From Argopecten irradians (lineage: Eukaryota; Mollusca; Bivalvia; Pectinida; Pectinidae), in assembly GCF_041381155.1 (NCBI RefSeq), contig NC_091135.1, forward strand, positions 50,232,086 through 50,296,085: a stretch of 64,000 nucleotides of DNA. Direction: 5' to 3'. The stretch's first letter is position 1. The number at the start of each line of letters is the position of its first letter. Position numbers and translations under genes: made by a program. The notes under the pieces were generated by a model that was not told the origin of the DNA, did not search any database, and worked only from the letters and a program-made list of their open reading frames with translations. This document shows, piece after piece, positions 1 to 11,717 of the stretch.

Positions 1-1740
1 CAATACTTGGCCATTTTAGTTCATCAAGCACTCACATGGAAAGATAAATTATTTCTCTTTAGTGTAAGATATCAGTCAATGTTGTATAGAACCCATTTAT
101 TAAAATAATCATGGTTATAAAAAAATAGGTGCCGTTTTTCTCGACCGCCGTGTTCCATACCCTTGATACTATAATATATGTATGTATACTATTGGTTAAA
201 AAACATTTCGTGCCAGGGTCCCTGTGCGAATAATTGTTAATACTCTGGATGTTTTTTTTTTCTTGTGTCGGAAATCTGAAAGGATAAAAAAAAAAATGCA
301 AAAAATATGCAAGTGATTCGTAAAAAAGTTACAGTAGCCCTGACTATACCGGTAATATTTTGTGGATGGGATGTATTTTCTTAAATAAAGGTAAGTCTGC
401 CATTAAAAACACACATTTTGTTATTATTTAACCATACAAGAAGATATATTTTTTTTTGTTTTATTAAAATAAACTGACATTATAATCTGATTGGGAGGCA
501 ACCCGTTATCATTCAACTTCTGTACAAAGATACTTTCTTGCGCATATGGTTCGTGAGGCAGCTATTCCATTTTCCCCTGTTGTGCTCGTCAAGCCTAAAA
601 AATTGTTTACTGCAACATATTGAAAACAATCCCTGGTATCAAGGGTCTTTATTCAGTAATCATTTAGTATTAAAGTGCAAATTACCAGGGACTCATCGAC
701 CTTGACCTGTTGTGTGAATCATTTTTGTAATGCAACAAGACATCGTGTACTGTTTTCAGTACCCACTTGTAATACATTGTACTATTTGCCTGTGTACAAT
801 CCTTGTTAAGGGGCGGGCTTAGTTTTCGTTATTTTGTTGGAACAGCTAGCTGTCTTATTATAATGGAAGTTTTGGATGAATTCATTTAATAGTTCCTGCA
901 TTTTCTGCTCATTGTCAGTCGATGAAATCATTCCAGTTTATTTACGCCGACAGTGCTGGCACTTAAATCCACCTGCTAGATTTGTCCATATCTTGTATTA
1001 TGTGGCGATATAATAGGAAGTGGCCGACCAGGGCAGCGTGATGGGGTTTTTGGGGTAGCCACAGGCGCGCGCTGGGTCGGGGGGGGGGAGGGGGGGTCGA
1101 GGGGCCCGGCCTTACATTCTTAGGATTTGATCCAGGCCTTGTTTTAGTTTGCCGTTCACGAAATTCAATGTAACTCATTTATTCTCTGAATCTTTACTTT
1201 ATGCTTAAATTTCCCCCCCACAACACATAGCCCTGTGTTCAGTAAAACCTCGCATGCCAAAATGCACACAGTTATTTAGAAAACCAAACTGTTCTTAACA
1301 AACTGTCCAGGGTTGTGTGAACCAGTTGACCTATCGTCATACAATTTATCTTATGTCTTTGTCTGAAACAGCATCAGCTCCTCCCTTCTAAATTGCCCTT
1401 TCCCTCTCGTTTTAGCTTTTTTTGTTTAGATTTGATAACCTCCATTACCTTAGAAAACTCTACACTTGTTAGTTGTTTGCCGTAATCTTTCGATTTCAAT
1501 TACCGATCAATGCTACATGCCATGTTTCTAATGGTAGCAGGTTTTCATATTCCTTTCCATGATTGTTTCTAACATTCATAAAAAAGATACAAAGTAACTT
1601 GTTCAGCTGAATCTGGCGGAATTGATTCTAATGGCCTGTTTTCCTTGAGAACACTCTGAAAAAAAATCTCGTACTTTTTTCATATCTAAATCATTTTTTT
1701 ATTAGTGTTTTGGTGTAGACCTCTGCAAGCAATGAATCTG
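1..1740. other. Intergenic, no gene recognised
   Basis: AT-rich DNA with no convincing exon. Around 1,060-1,105 there is a GC-rich patch with long runs of G, followed by ordinary AT-rich sequence. The short open frames here are of chance length. Confidence 0.5.
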
Positions 1741-1746
1741 TCAACT

Positions 1747-2100
1747 TCAAAATCTTTCTAATGAATCTTTGTCTGGACAAATATAGATCCGATGGGGCTT
1801 ATCAACTTGGGGTGTTAATGTACCTCTGTATTGTTTCCGATTTCGTGGACAGACGTCTAAACGTGAGTTGTTGCGATATTGTAACGTCGCGCGACTCCGG
1901 CATGACGGTATGACGTCGAACCGATACCGGGCTTCAGGTGCTATTTCTTGCCTGGAATCAAACTGAATTTTCAAATCGGTCGATACCATAATTAGTGGTC
2001 TGCCTCTTGTATCAGCCTTGTTTATACACCTTTTCACCCGTCACATTGTTCCCACTCTGTCGCCAATATTGACCATATCTTCACGTCCATTCGCAGCCAT
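1747..2100 (-). pseudogene. Exon-like open stretch, unrecognised
   Basis: Read on the minus strand, an ATG at 2,100-2,098 opens a frame beginning MAANGREDMVNIGDRVGTM. It meets a TGA at 2,043-2,041 and then stays open to about 1,747. The stretch is richer in CG dinucleotides and less AT-biased than its flanks, which is why it looks like old coding sequence. The downstream part is rich in Arg, Lys and Cys. I recognise no domain and see no clear splice donor at its end. It may be a decayed 5' exon of a host gene or part of an old repeat. Confidence is low. Confidence 0.2.
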
Positions 2101-2654
2101 GATGTTGAAGTTGAAAGCAGACGACGTAAACATTGATCACGTGGAGGTAGGAAAAAAGTAGGATACGGTCAAAGGTCTTTTTCTCCATCCTCCTTTTTTT
2201 TTTTTGTTTCACCAATCAAAAACGCCGGAAGGTTATATTCCACTAGTGGAATATCAATATATATATTAATAATCAACGGTGTGTTACATATTAACAATGG
2301 CCTGAGAGTTTGAATAAATCGAGCACCATTGTGGTTAGAAAAACCCTATATTGACTGGACTTATTGGGTAAATAAATATAGATATGGATTAAAAGTTAAC
2401 AATAATTCCACACCAAAAGTATAACTATTGACCTAACTTTCCAAATTAGGACGAGTGACGTGAAATATGTATATTATAAAAAATGATGTCTTCATTAAAC
2501 GTCTGTAATCAATGTGTACTGCATGTATCATAGAATGGCTCGAAATTTATTGTCAGTTGATTAATCGATTAACGGCGATTAACAGAGTTGACATTAATGA
2601 ATAATTATTTACAGGTTATGAGTTCTTCTGTCATGGTGCCACAGATAAGTAGCG
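2101..2654. other. Intergenic, nothing recognised
   Basis: AT-rich sequence with a poly-T run near 2,193-2,205. No exon, RNA gene or repeat family is recognised. Confidence 0.4.
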
Positions 2655-2802
2655 CTGTAACATGAATATACCGCAGTCTCCCAAAACACGCACCTCGCAT
2701 AACATACACGCACCACACCGCATACATGGGAGGCCGTCCTTACATGACCATAGCTGTTAATAGGACGTTAATTATAATCAAACAAACAAACAAACAAACA
2801 AG
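2655..2802 (+). repeat. SINE-like retroposon, 5'-truncated copy
   Basis: This is the 3' part of the family best seen at 41,511-42,041. It carries the shared words GGGAGGCCGTCCTTACATGA and AATAGGACGTTAAT and ends in a (CAAA)n tail. The 5' end is missing, as expected of target-primed reverse transcription. I found no clear target duplication. Confidence 0.7.
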
Positions 2803-3204
2803 CTATAAGTCAGTTGTTACACAGTGCATTGTATATCTAACGCTTTTTCTAGATTCAGGCAAAGACATTCGATATATTGTGACTTTATCAAGGCTAATTG
2901 TCAAACTTCATAAAATGGTATATGTATATCCTGGTTTTAAGATTTTCTAATGTAATAGCTGCTTCAGGTGGGTATTTACTACTGCTGCAGTACCCAAAGG
3001 TGCTTCATTAGGTCTTTCGCTTTTCTTGGTGTATATTAACGATATTATTTCTTATTTTGATTCCGTTATAATTTGTTTTGCCGACAACAACACTTTTAGC
3101 ATTTAATTCAAATAAATCCGAAACTGTATTAATACAATAAATATATAAGTAGGAAACGAAACGCTCCAAATTACCCATCTCTCACATGATCAGGAACCAT
3201 CGGT

Positions 3205-6200
3205 GTGTTATTATTACCGTGATAGTGTGCTATAATTGTCGTGATTGTGTGCTGTTATTCTTGACAATGTGCTATTATTGTCGTGATTGTGTGCTGTTGT
3301 CGTGATTGTGTCCTAATACCGTGACAATGTGTTATTACTGTCTTGATAGTGTGCTATTGTCGTGATTGTGTGTTATCATTGTCGTGATAGTGTGCTATTA
3401 TTGTCGTGATTGTGTGTTATTATTGTCGTGATAGTGTGCTGTTATTGTCGTGATAGTATGTTATTATTGTCATGATTGTGTGCTGTTATTGTCGTGATAG
3501 TGTGCTATTATTGTCATGATAGTGTGTTATTATTGTGAATGTGTGCTAGTATTGTCGTGATAGTGTGCTATTATTGTCATGATAGTGTGTTATTATTGTG
3601 AATGTGTGCTAGTATTGTCGTGATAGTGTGCTATTATTGTCGTGATTGTGTGTTATTATTGTCGTGATAGTGTGCTATTATTGTCGTGATTGTGTGTTAT
3701 TATTGTCGTGATAGTGTGCTATTATTGTCGTGATAGTGTGTTATTATTGTCGTGATAGTGTGCTGTTTATTGTCGTGATAGTGTGTTATTATTGTCGTGA
3801 TAGTGTGTAATTATTGTCTTTATAGTAAGCTATTATTGTCTTGATAGTGTAATATTATTGTCTTGATAGTTTGCTATTATTGTCATGATTGTGTGCTATT
3901 ATTGTCTTGATTAGTTTGGTATTATTGTTTTGATAGTGTAATATTATTGTCTTGATAGCGTGTTATTATTGTCATGATAGTGAGTTTTATTATTGTCTGT
4001 GATAGTGTGCTATTATTATCGTGATAGTGTACTTTTATTGCCAGTGATAGTGTGCTATTATTGTCTTGATAGTGTGCTAATATTGTTGTTATGGTGTGTT
4101 ATTATTGTCGTGATAGTGTGCTATTATTGTCGTGATAGTGTGCTTTTTATTGTGGTGCATAGTATGTTATTATTGTATTGTTTGTGTGCTATTTGTCGTG
4201 TTAGTGTGCTATTATTGTCGTGATTGTGTGTTATTATTGTCTTGATAGTGTGCTATTTTTGTCTTGATTGTGTGCTTGATAATTTATTGTCTTGATAGTA
4301 AGCTATTATTGTCTTGATTGTGTGTTATTTATTGTCGTGATAGTGTGCTATTATTGTCGTGATTGTGTGTTATTATTGTCGTGATAGTGTGCTGTTATTG
4401 TCGTGATAGTGTGCTGTTTATTGTCGTCAATGTGTGTTATTATTGTCGTGATATATGTACTATTATTGTCGTGATAGTGTGCTAGTATTGTCGTGATAGT
4501 TGTACTATTATTGTCGTTATTGTGTGTTATTATTGTCGTTGATAGTGTGCTATTATTGTCGTGATTGTGTGTTATTATTGTGTGATAGTGTGCTATTATT
4601 TTCGTGATTGTGTGTTATTATTATTGTCGTGATTTGTTGTGTCAATTATTGTCGTGATGTGTGTTATTATTGTCGTGTTAGTGTGTGATATTATTGTCGT
4701 GTGATAGTGTGTTATTATTGTCGTGATAGTGTGTTATTATTGTCGTGATAGTGTGCTATATTGTCGTGATAGTGTACTATTATTGTCGTTATTGTGTGTG
4801 TTATTATTGTCTTGATTGTGTGTTATTATTGTCGTGTTTGTGTGCTATTATTGTCGTCAATGTGTGTTATTATTGTCGTGATAGTGTACTATTATTGTCG
4901 TGATTGTGTGTGTTATTATTGTCGTGATAGTGTGCTATTATTGTCGTGATTGTGTGTTATTATTGTCGTGATAGTGTGCTATTATTGTCGTGATAGTGTG
5001 CTATTATTGTCGTGATTGTGTGTTATTATTGTCGTGATAGTGTGCTATTATTGTCGTGATTGTGTGTTATTATTGTCGTGATAGTGTGCAATTATTGTCG
5101 TCAATGTGTGTTATTATTGTCGTGATAGTGTACTATTATTGTCGTGATAGTATGTTATTATTGTCGTGATAGTGTGTGATATTATTGTCGTCAATGTGTG
5201 TTATTATTGTCGTGATAGTGTACTATTATTGTCGTGATTGTGTGTTATTATTGTCGTGATAGTGTGATATTATTGTCGTGATTGTGTGTTATTATTGTCG
5301 TGATAGTGTGCTAGTATTGTCGTGATAGTGTACTATTATTGTCGTTATTGTGTGTTATTATTGTCGTGATTGTGTATTATTATTGTCGTGATAGTATGTT
5401 ATTATTGTCGTGATAGTGTGCTATTATTGTCGTCAATGTGTGTTATTATTGTCGTGATAGTGTACTATTATTGTCGTGATTGTGTGTTATTATTGTCGTG
5501 ATTGTGTGCTATTATTGTCGTTATTGTGTGTTATTATTGTCGTGATAGTGTGCTATTATTGTCGTGATTGTGTGTTATTATTGTCGTGATTGTGTGCTAT
5601 TATTGTCGTGATAGTGTGCTATTATTGTCGTGATTGTGTGTTATTATTGTCGTGATAGTGTGCTATTATTGTCGTGATAGTGTGTTATTATTGTCGTGAT
5701 AGTGTGTTATTATTGTCGTTATTGTGTGTTATTATTGTCGTGATAGTGTGCTATTATTGTCGTGATAGTGTGCTATTATTGTCGTGATAGTGTACTATTA
5801 TTGTCGTGATTGTGTGCTATTATTGTCGTGATAGTGTGCTATTATTGTCGTTATTGTGTGTTATTATTGTCGTGATAGTGTGCTATTATTGTCGTGATAG
5901 TGTGTTATTATTGTCGTGATAGTGTGCTATTATTGTCGTTATTGTGTGTTATTATTGTCGTGATAGTGTGCTATTATTGTCGTGATAGTGTGTTATTATT
6001 GTCGTGATAGTGTGCTATTATTGTCGTGATAGTGTGTTATTATTGTCGTGATAGTGTGCTATTATTGTCGTGATAGTGTGCTATTATTGTCGTGATTGTG
6101 TGTTATTATTGTCGTGATTGTGTGTTATTATTGTCGTGATAGTGTGCTATTATTGTCGTGATAGTGTGTTATTATTGTCGTGATAGTGTACTATTATTGT

Positions 6201-7655
6201 CGTGATAGTGTGCTAGTATTGTCGTGATAGTGTACTATTATTGTCGTTATTGTGTGTTATTATTGTCGTGATAGTGTGCTATTATTGTCGTGATTGTGTG
6301 TTATTATTGTCGTGATAGTGTGCTATTATTGTCGTGATTGTGTGTTATTATTGTCGTGATAGTGTGCTATTATTGTCGTGATAGTATGTTATTATTGTCG
6401 TGATTGTGTGCTATTATTGTCGTGATAGTGTGCTATTATTGTCGTGATAGTGTGTTATTATTGTGAATGTGTGCTAGTATTGTCGTGATAGTGTGCTATT
6501 ATTGTTGATAGTGTGTTATTATTGTGAATGTGTGCTAGTATTGTCGTGATAGTGTGCTATTATTGTCGTGATTGTGTGTTATTATTGTCGTGATAGTGTG
6601 CTATTATTGTCGTGATTGTGTGTTATTATTGTCGTGATAGTGTGCTATTATTGTCGTGATTGTGTGTTATTATTGTCGTGATAGTGTGCTGTTATTGTCG
6701 TGATAGTGTGTTATTATTGTCTTGATTGTGTGTTATTATTGTCGTGATATATGTTATTATTGTCGTGATTGTGTGCTATTATTGCTCGTGATTGTGTGTT
6801 ATTATTGTCGTGATTGTGTGTTATTATTGTCTTGATAGTGTGTTATTATTGTCGTGATAGTATGTTATTATTGTCGTTGATAGATAGTATGTTATTATTG
6901 TCGTGATAGTATGTTATTATTGTGTGATATGTTATTATTGTCTTGATAGTTTGCTATTATTGTCGTGATAGTATGTTATTATTGTCGTGATTGTGTGTTA
7001 TTATTGTCGTGATAGTGTGTTATTATTGTCGTGATAGTGTGCTATTATTGTCGTGATTGTGTGTTATTATTGTCGTGATTGTGTGTTATTATTGTCGTGA
7101 TAGTATGTTATTATTGTCGTGATAGTGTGTTATTATTGTCGTGATAGTGTGCTATTATTGTCGTGATTGTGTGTTATTATTGTCGTGATAGTGTGTTATT
7201 ATTGTCGTGATTGTGTGTTATTATTGTCGTGATAGTGTGTTATTATTGTCGTGATTGTGTGTTATTATTGTCGTGATAGTGTGCTATTATTGTCGTGATA
7301 GTGTGTTATTATTGTCGTGATAGTGTGTAATTATTGTCGTGATAGTGTGTTATTATTTGTGAAAGTGTGCTAGTATTGTCGTGATAGTGTGCTATTATTG
7401 TGGTGATAGTCTGTTATTATTGTCGTGATTGTGTGTTATTATTGTCGTGATAGTATGTTATTATTGTCGTGATAGTATGTTATTATTGTCGTGATAGTAT
7501 GTTATTATTGTCGTGATAGTATGTTATTATTGTCGTATAGTGTGTTATTATTGTCGTGATAGTCTGTTATTATTGTCGTGATAGTGTGCTATTATTGTCG
7601 TGATAGTATGTTATTATTGTCATGATTGTGTGCTGTTATTGTCGTAATAGCGTTC
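3205..7655 (+). repeat. 22-bp minisatellite array, about 200 units
   Basis: Head-to-tail units of 22 bp with core TATTATTGTCGTGATAG followed by TGTGC or TGTGT. Two monomer types, one with GTGATAG and one with GTGATTG, alternate over long stretches, for example about 4,915-5,090, giving a 44-bp higher-order period. Units at the left edge and around 3,800-4,350 and 6,720-6,960 are more diverged; the middle is homogeneous. The array stops about 15 bp before the splice acceptor of the glycosyltransferase-like gene, so it probably lies in that gene's 5' intron. There are no unique spacers, so it is not a CRISPR array. Confidence 0.95.
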
Positions 7656-7689
7656 TTTTATAATTTCAGGCGTACTGTTGATTTCCATA

Positions 7690-8607
7690 ATGATTCTGAT
7701 GACGAAGAAAATGAAATGTGTCATGGCATTTGGATGTCTGATTCTGATGTTGCTTTTCATCCCACGTATCTCCAAAAGACAAAAGGCCCAGAGCGATCAT
7801 CCAAACATCACTTTGTTTACAGCATGGAGTACATTTCCTGAAAGATATGAAGTATTTAACAACACGTTGCGGAATTGGCCATTGCTACAACCACATGTGA
7901 AGCTCTATCTGTTCACCAATGACTTCATACCGGGTCAGCTCGAGTATGAAAAGTTAGGATGGACAATACTACCCATATATCGAACAATCGAAGGTTGTGG
8001 TGTTGTAAAAGACTTGTATCTGAGAGTAATGCAACTTGAACCAGAATCAAAGGTATACGCTATGGTCAACGGCGATATTCTTTTAACAGGTAATTTTCTC
8101 AAAAACTTGCATGATATAACCTCATCGCCGTTACTTAAGGATAAAACGTACTTTTTAACAGGGAGAAAACTAAATATTACAAATGTTACACGGGAGGAAG
8201 CAAGTTCCTGGGAAAATATCGAAAGAGCTTCGAAAAGAGGGGTTTTGGTAAACGAGATGTGGGGAATTGACTATTACATAACACCTCCAAGCTATCATTG
8301 GCACTTGTACCCCGATTTTCAGCTTTGGCGAAGTTTTTACGATAATTGGATGATTTGGGACGCTAGACGAATGGGTTATATAGTGATCGATGCCACTCAG
8401 ACACTTCTGGCTCCTCATCAAAATGCTCCTTATCCAAAGAATCGTGGTAATGTCTTCAATAACCTCAAATATATGAAAGTGAATCGATCTGTACTCTACA
8501 CAAAAGGAACAATACCATGTTGTGAGTATCACACAGTGCTTGAAAACGACATGGTCACTCTAAAGAGACGAGACACAATACCTGACCGGTGTAATCTGTT
8601 GAATTAA
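7690..8607 (+). CDS. Glycosyltransferase-like type II membrane protein (uncharacterised family)
   Basis: Single-exon CDS of 305 residues. A good splice acceptor (TTTATAATTTCAG) ends at 7,669 and the first ATG after it is at 7,690, so the exon is probably the 3' coding exon after a 5' UTR exon upstream of the satellite. Residues 10-25 form one hydrophobic segment flanked by Lys/Arg, a signal anchor typical of Golgi type II enzymes. The motifs ITLFTAW (40-46), LYLFTNDF (72-79), LGWTILP (89-95) and NGDIL (127-131) resemble the fold of nucleotide-diphospho-sugar transferases, with NGD in the place of the metal-binding DxD. Several N-glycosylation sequons (NIT, NNT, NVT, NRS) fit a luminal domain. 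The donor, acceptor and exact GT family are not known to me; the function is inferred from motif layout. An AATAAA lies 209 nt after the stop. Confidence 0.7.
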   Translation: MILMTKKMKCVMAFGCLILMLLFIPRISKRQKAQSDHPNITLFTAWSTFPERYEVFNNTLRNWPLLQPHVKLYLFTNDFIPGQLEYEKLGWTILPIYRTIEGCGVVKDLYLRVMQLEPESKVYAMVNGDILLTGNFLKNLHDITSSPLLKDKTYFLTGRKLNITNVTREEASSWENIERASKRGVLVNEMWGIDYYITPPSYHWHLYPDFQLWRSFYDNWMIWDARRMGYIVIDATQTLLAPHQNAPYPKNRGNVFNNLKYMKVNRSVLYTKGTIPCCEYHTVLENDMVTLKRRDTIPDRCNLLN

Positions 8608-8815
8608 TATTTGTGTATATGATCCTTACTTCGGTGTACAGGTGTTTACGTGTTGTGGCATCTGCCTGATGAAATATATCTACCACTGAGAAAAAATGTA
8701 ATGAATTGGGCCGATTGAACACCAAAATCAAAAGCCATATTAATGTTTCTGTTAACGTTGTGCCCACATCACAAACATGAGTTTTACTAACATTGTCGAA
8801 AGTAGAGTTTCATGT

Positions 8816-8821
8816 AATAAA
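8816..8821 (+). terminator. Candidate poly(A) signal of the glycosyltransferase-like gene
   Basis: AATAAA 209 nt downstream of the stop codon at 8,607, in the right strand and at a usual 3' UTR distance. Confidence 0.45.
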
Positions 8822-9541
8822 AACAAACGCCTTGTGTGTTGTAAAACATATACAAAACAACTGTGCGGTCTAGGAAACAAATACCGATACCCTACTCGAC
8901 TTTATCCTTCGATAGAACACCAGAAAGATACTTTAATCCTTATGATTACAGTCTTAATTATTATAGTATGGCTTTACCAGGCATTGGGAACAGCTACTCG
9001 AAGTGACGGGAATTCACGCCAATATAGCGATGAATACAAAAATAAAATGAGTTACGTGAGATGAATCATATATCTGTTTTTCCTGATATCAAATTATGAA
9101 TCGTTTTGTTTATCTAATGTTAAAAACTCCACAATGCAAATCATTTAATTTTAGGCGTTTGCATAGTCATAATTAGACACGCTCACACAATTCATAACGT
9201 GACAATATATTTAACGTACACGTAGTTGTGTTGCGGCGTCCGATTCAAATCGCCTACGCGAAGGAGTTGTGATAATCCTCTAGAGACTTTCTTCAACTTT
9301 GTGATCACTTGAATTCTACTTTGATCAGTTCACATCTAAAATTACTTGAATACAGGGATGTTATAATGATATATGTCATTGTTTCCCCGGATTTAGGAGG
9401 TTTTTTTCCAAATGAATCATGACAGCTTAACGTCTGTCAATCACTTCGATAAACTCTACGCATATCGATTATAAGTATCGTAAAAGCTTCAGCTCTAGGA
9501 TTTAGTTTTATGAATATGTCGAAGCATCCTGGCACACATAT
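8822..9541. other. Intergenic, nothing recognised
   Basis: AT-rich. It contains a 95-codon open frame (8,777-9,064) with one hydrophobic stretch, but that frame runs across the likely poly(A) site of the upstream gene and has no recognised domain, so I do not call it a gene. Confidence 0.4.
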
Positions 9542-10598
9542 ATCTGAGAATGAAGTAGTTACAGATTATATAATCATGGACCAACCAGGGTGCCCTAAGA
9601 CCATTTTAGACGTATTAGAGATCTAGATCAAAACCGGTAAAAATGACCTCTACATGGTACAATATACGAGAAGGGTGGCAATCTCACAGACTGCCTACCT
9701 TTAGCGATTATAAAAGCACATTTCTAGCACATTGTCATAAAAACCGTTACTACCGTTGGAAAGAGCGATAAATTTCCTTTCAAAATCATCTTACACATCT
9801 ATGCAAAGTGCCGTCACTAAGACGATTTAAGCCCCATTATGACAAACATTACTCTAGATTTTTGACAATCATCTACTTAAAATTCATAGTGTTTGTGAGA
9901 TAAATAATATGCATGAGCGAGGCTCCCGCTGCAATAAGAAGTCTCTCTTCTCAAGACGCAACGTAGTTTATCTCTAGCGTCAACTAAGCACCAGAGACGT
10001 TGTTATATACTACATTATATGTGTGTTGATTTGCTATAAGCTCATCAGAGTTATTCTCCTTTTACTTATCGTTCCAATTATATAAATGCTACTTTGCTAT
10101 CAATCTAGTTTATTTCTGAATCATAACAATGTTACAATAAATCTATTTTATTTCTAAAGTAATGTAAATTATGTATTTATGAGTCAAGGTTTTGTTATAT
10201 TCTGAATATTTGTTATAATTAGTTTTCCGGATAATTTTGTATTCGTTTCCGTTTTGTATTTGATTATGTATATCTGCGTCAGAAAGGCGCTTATGGAAAA
10301 TACAGAGAAGAGAAGGGAAGACTTGAATTGTTGTGATTTTATTAATGAGTATATGCAAAGAAAAGTATGAACAGCCGTACCGGTAACAACGTATCGAAAA
10401 AGGGGAATTAAACACATTCACACTGAACCCGTGTGTATGAAGATGAGTCTGTGAGCTTTCCATTCTTCTCGTATAGTACCATGTAGAGTATTATTTTTAC
10501 CGGGTTTTTTTTATCTAGACCTCTAAAACAACTTAAAATGGTCTTAGGGCACTCTCTGGGTGCATGATTATATATAATCTGTAACTAATTCTTAGATT
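9542..10598. mobile_element. Non-autonomous DNA transposon with ~155-bp terminal inverted repeats
   Basis: The left end (9,542-9,697) reappears as its reverse complement at 10,445-10,598. The shared words include AGTTACAGATTATAT, TGCCCTAAGACCATTTTA and TACGAGAAG. The interior of about 750 bp holds no transposase; its open frames are short and unrecognised. I could not find a clean target duplication, so the boundaries may be off by several bases. Superfamily unknown. Confidence 0.6.
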
Positions 10599-11525
10599 CC
10601 TGTAACCCGGCCTACTATGCCTTTCGGCCAGGTACGAAATGATCGCTATATGTTCTAGTAGAGCACTGCCTCTAAAATAACTCGGGCACAGTTTTCTAGA
10701 CTTTTTTGTAGGTCTCTAACTATTTTAAGCATATACATGCATTTATGTATAATTTTTGTCCAAAAAATTATAACGACCGGTCTTAATATCTACTTTATCA
10801 CTCTTAAGACGTGAAATTCATAATTTGTAGACTTGCGGTATAATTTTTCTTCGAAAAGACCATCATATTTATATGTGGAAACATAGTGATCTCAAACAAG
10901 TAAGATAAAATGCATACGTACATTAAATAATGATTTGCAAACACATTTCTTTGCACCAATAGCAGTAATACGCGCCAATTGTAGCTCTAAAGACGACACC
11001 ATTATCTGTCTAAAAGTCTTTTGAACTACAATATTGCGGCTAGTACTACAGTTGTACTAGTATAATATGTTGTTTTCGTTTAGATAACTTATCCATCTCA
11101 AAAATTGTTGTCCTTACATGTCTTATATTTTGCATGAATCTAAAATGTTACAACACAGCGTTGCCGACACAACATTGCGATGTCATCAAAATGTGCAAAG
11201 CTGTACATAGTGCAACATTGAATATTTATCTTACGCACGTTACTCAAAGAGATACGGTAGTGCTTAACTATAGCAATGCTCCATTTTAACACGAGAATGT
11301 ATACATGTGTTCAAACCTATTTTGATACATGTTCCTCGATCATACAATCAGTACTGAATACACTACTGACTGTTAATATTTGATAATAATGTTGATGCCT
11401 TTAGCTATATAAGACAGGACTGAACGATTTGTTTCAACAATAAGAGTATGGAGGGTTGCAAATACTCATGTATAATGTGTTGGCGCTATTAGGTATAATA
11501 AATAATTTATTGCCCTTTAGTTAGT
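10599..11525. other. Intergenic, nothing recognised
   Basis: AT-rich sequence without convincing exons, RNA genes or known repeats. Confidence 0.4.
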
Positions 11526-11595
11526 GGTATATGACCACTTGTTCGCCCGCGACAATTCCCATTATCCCGAGGGTGAACAAATCGTCTTATACCAT
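11526..11595. repeat. Short imperfect palindrome
   Basis: Arms beginning TGGTATATGACCACTTGTTC and ending GGGTGAACAAATCG...ATACCA are near reverse complements around a loop near 11,560. It could be a small foldback element or a hairpin end of a longer one. Confidence 0.5.
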
Positions 11596-11717
11596 TAAAT
11601 TAAATGTGCTGTATGTTTAAAGGTAGGTTTCGCCCAATGAAATATAAAGACTACGAAATTGAAATTTATCCTATACATAGATATAATCTTCAGATCATTT
11701 TCAATGCATACAGCGAA

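Noticed and set aside
480-610. Weak trace resembling a reverse transcriptase (PFSPVVLVK)
   Set aside because: Too short and isolated to assign to any retroelement.
8170-8532. 120-codon minus-strand ORF
   Set aside because: Antisense shadow of the glycosyltransferase-like gene.
8777-9064. 95-codon + ORF with a hydrophobic segment
   Set aside because: Overlaps the likely poly(A) site of the upstream gene, has no recognised domain and no splice signals.
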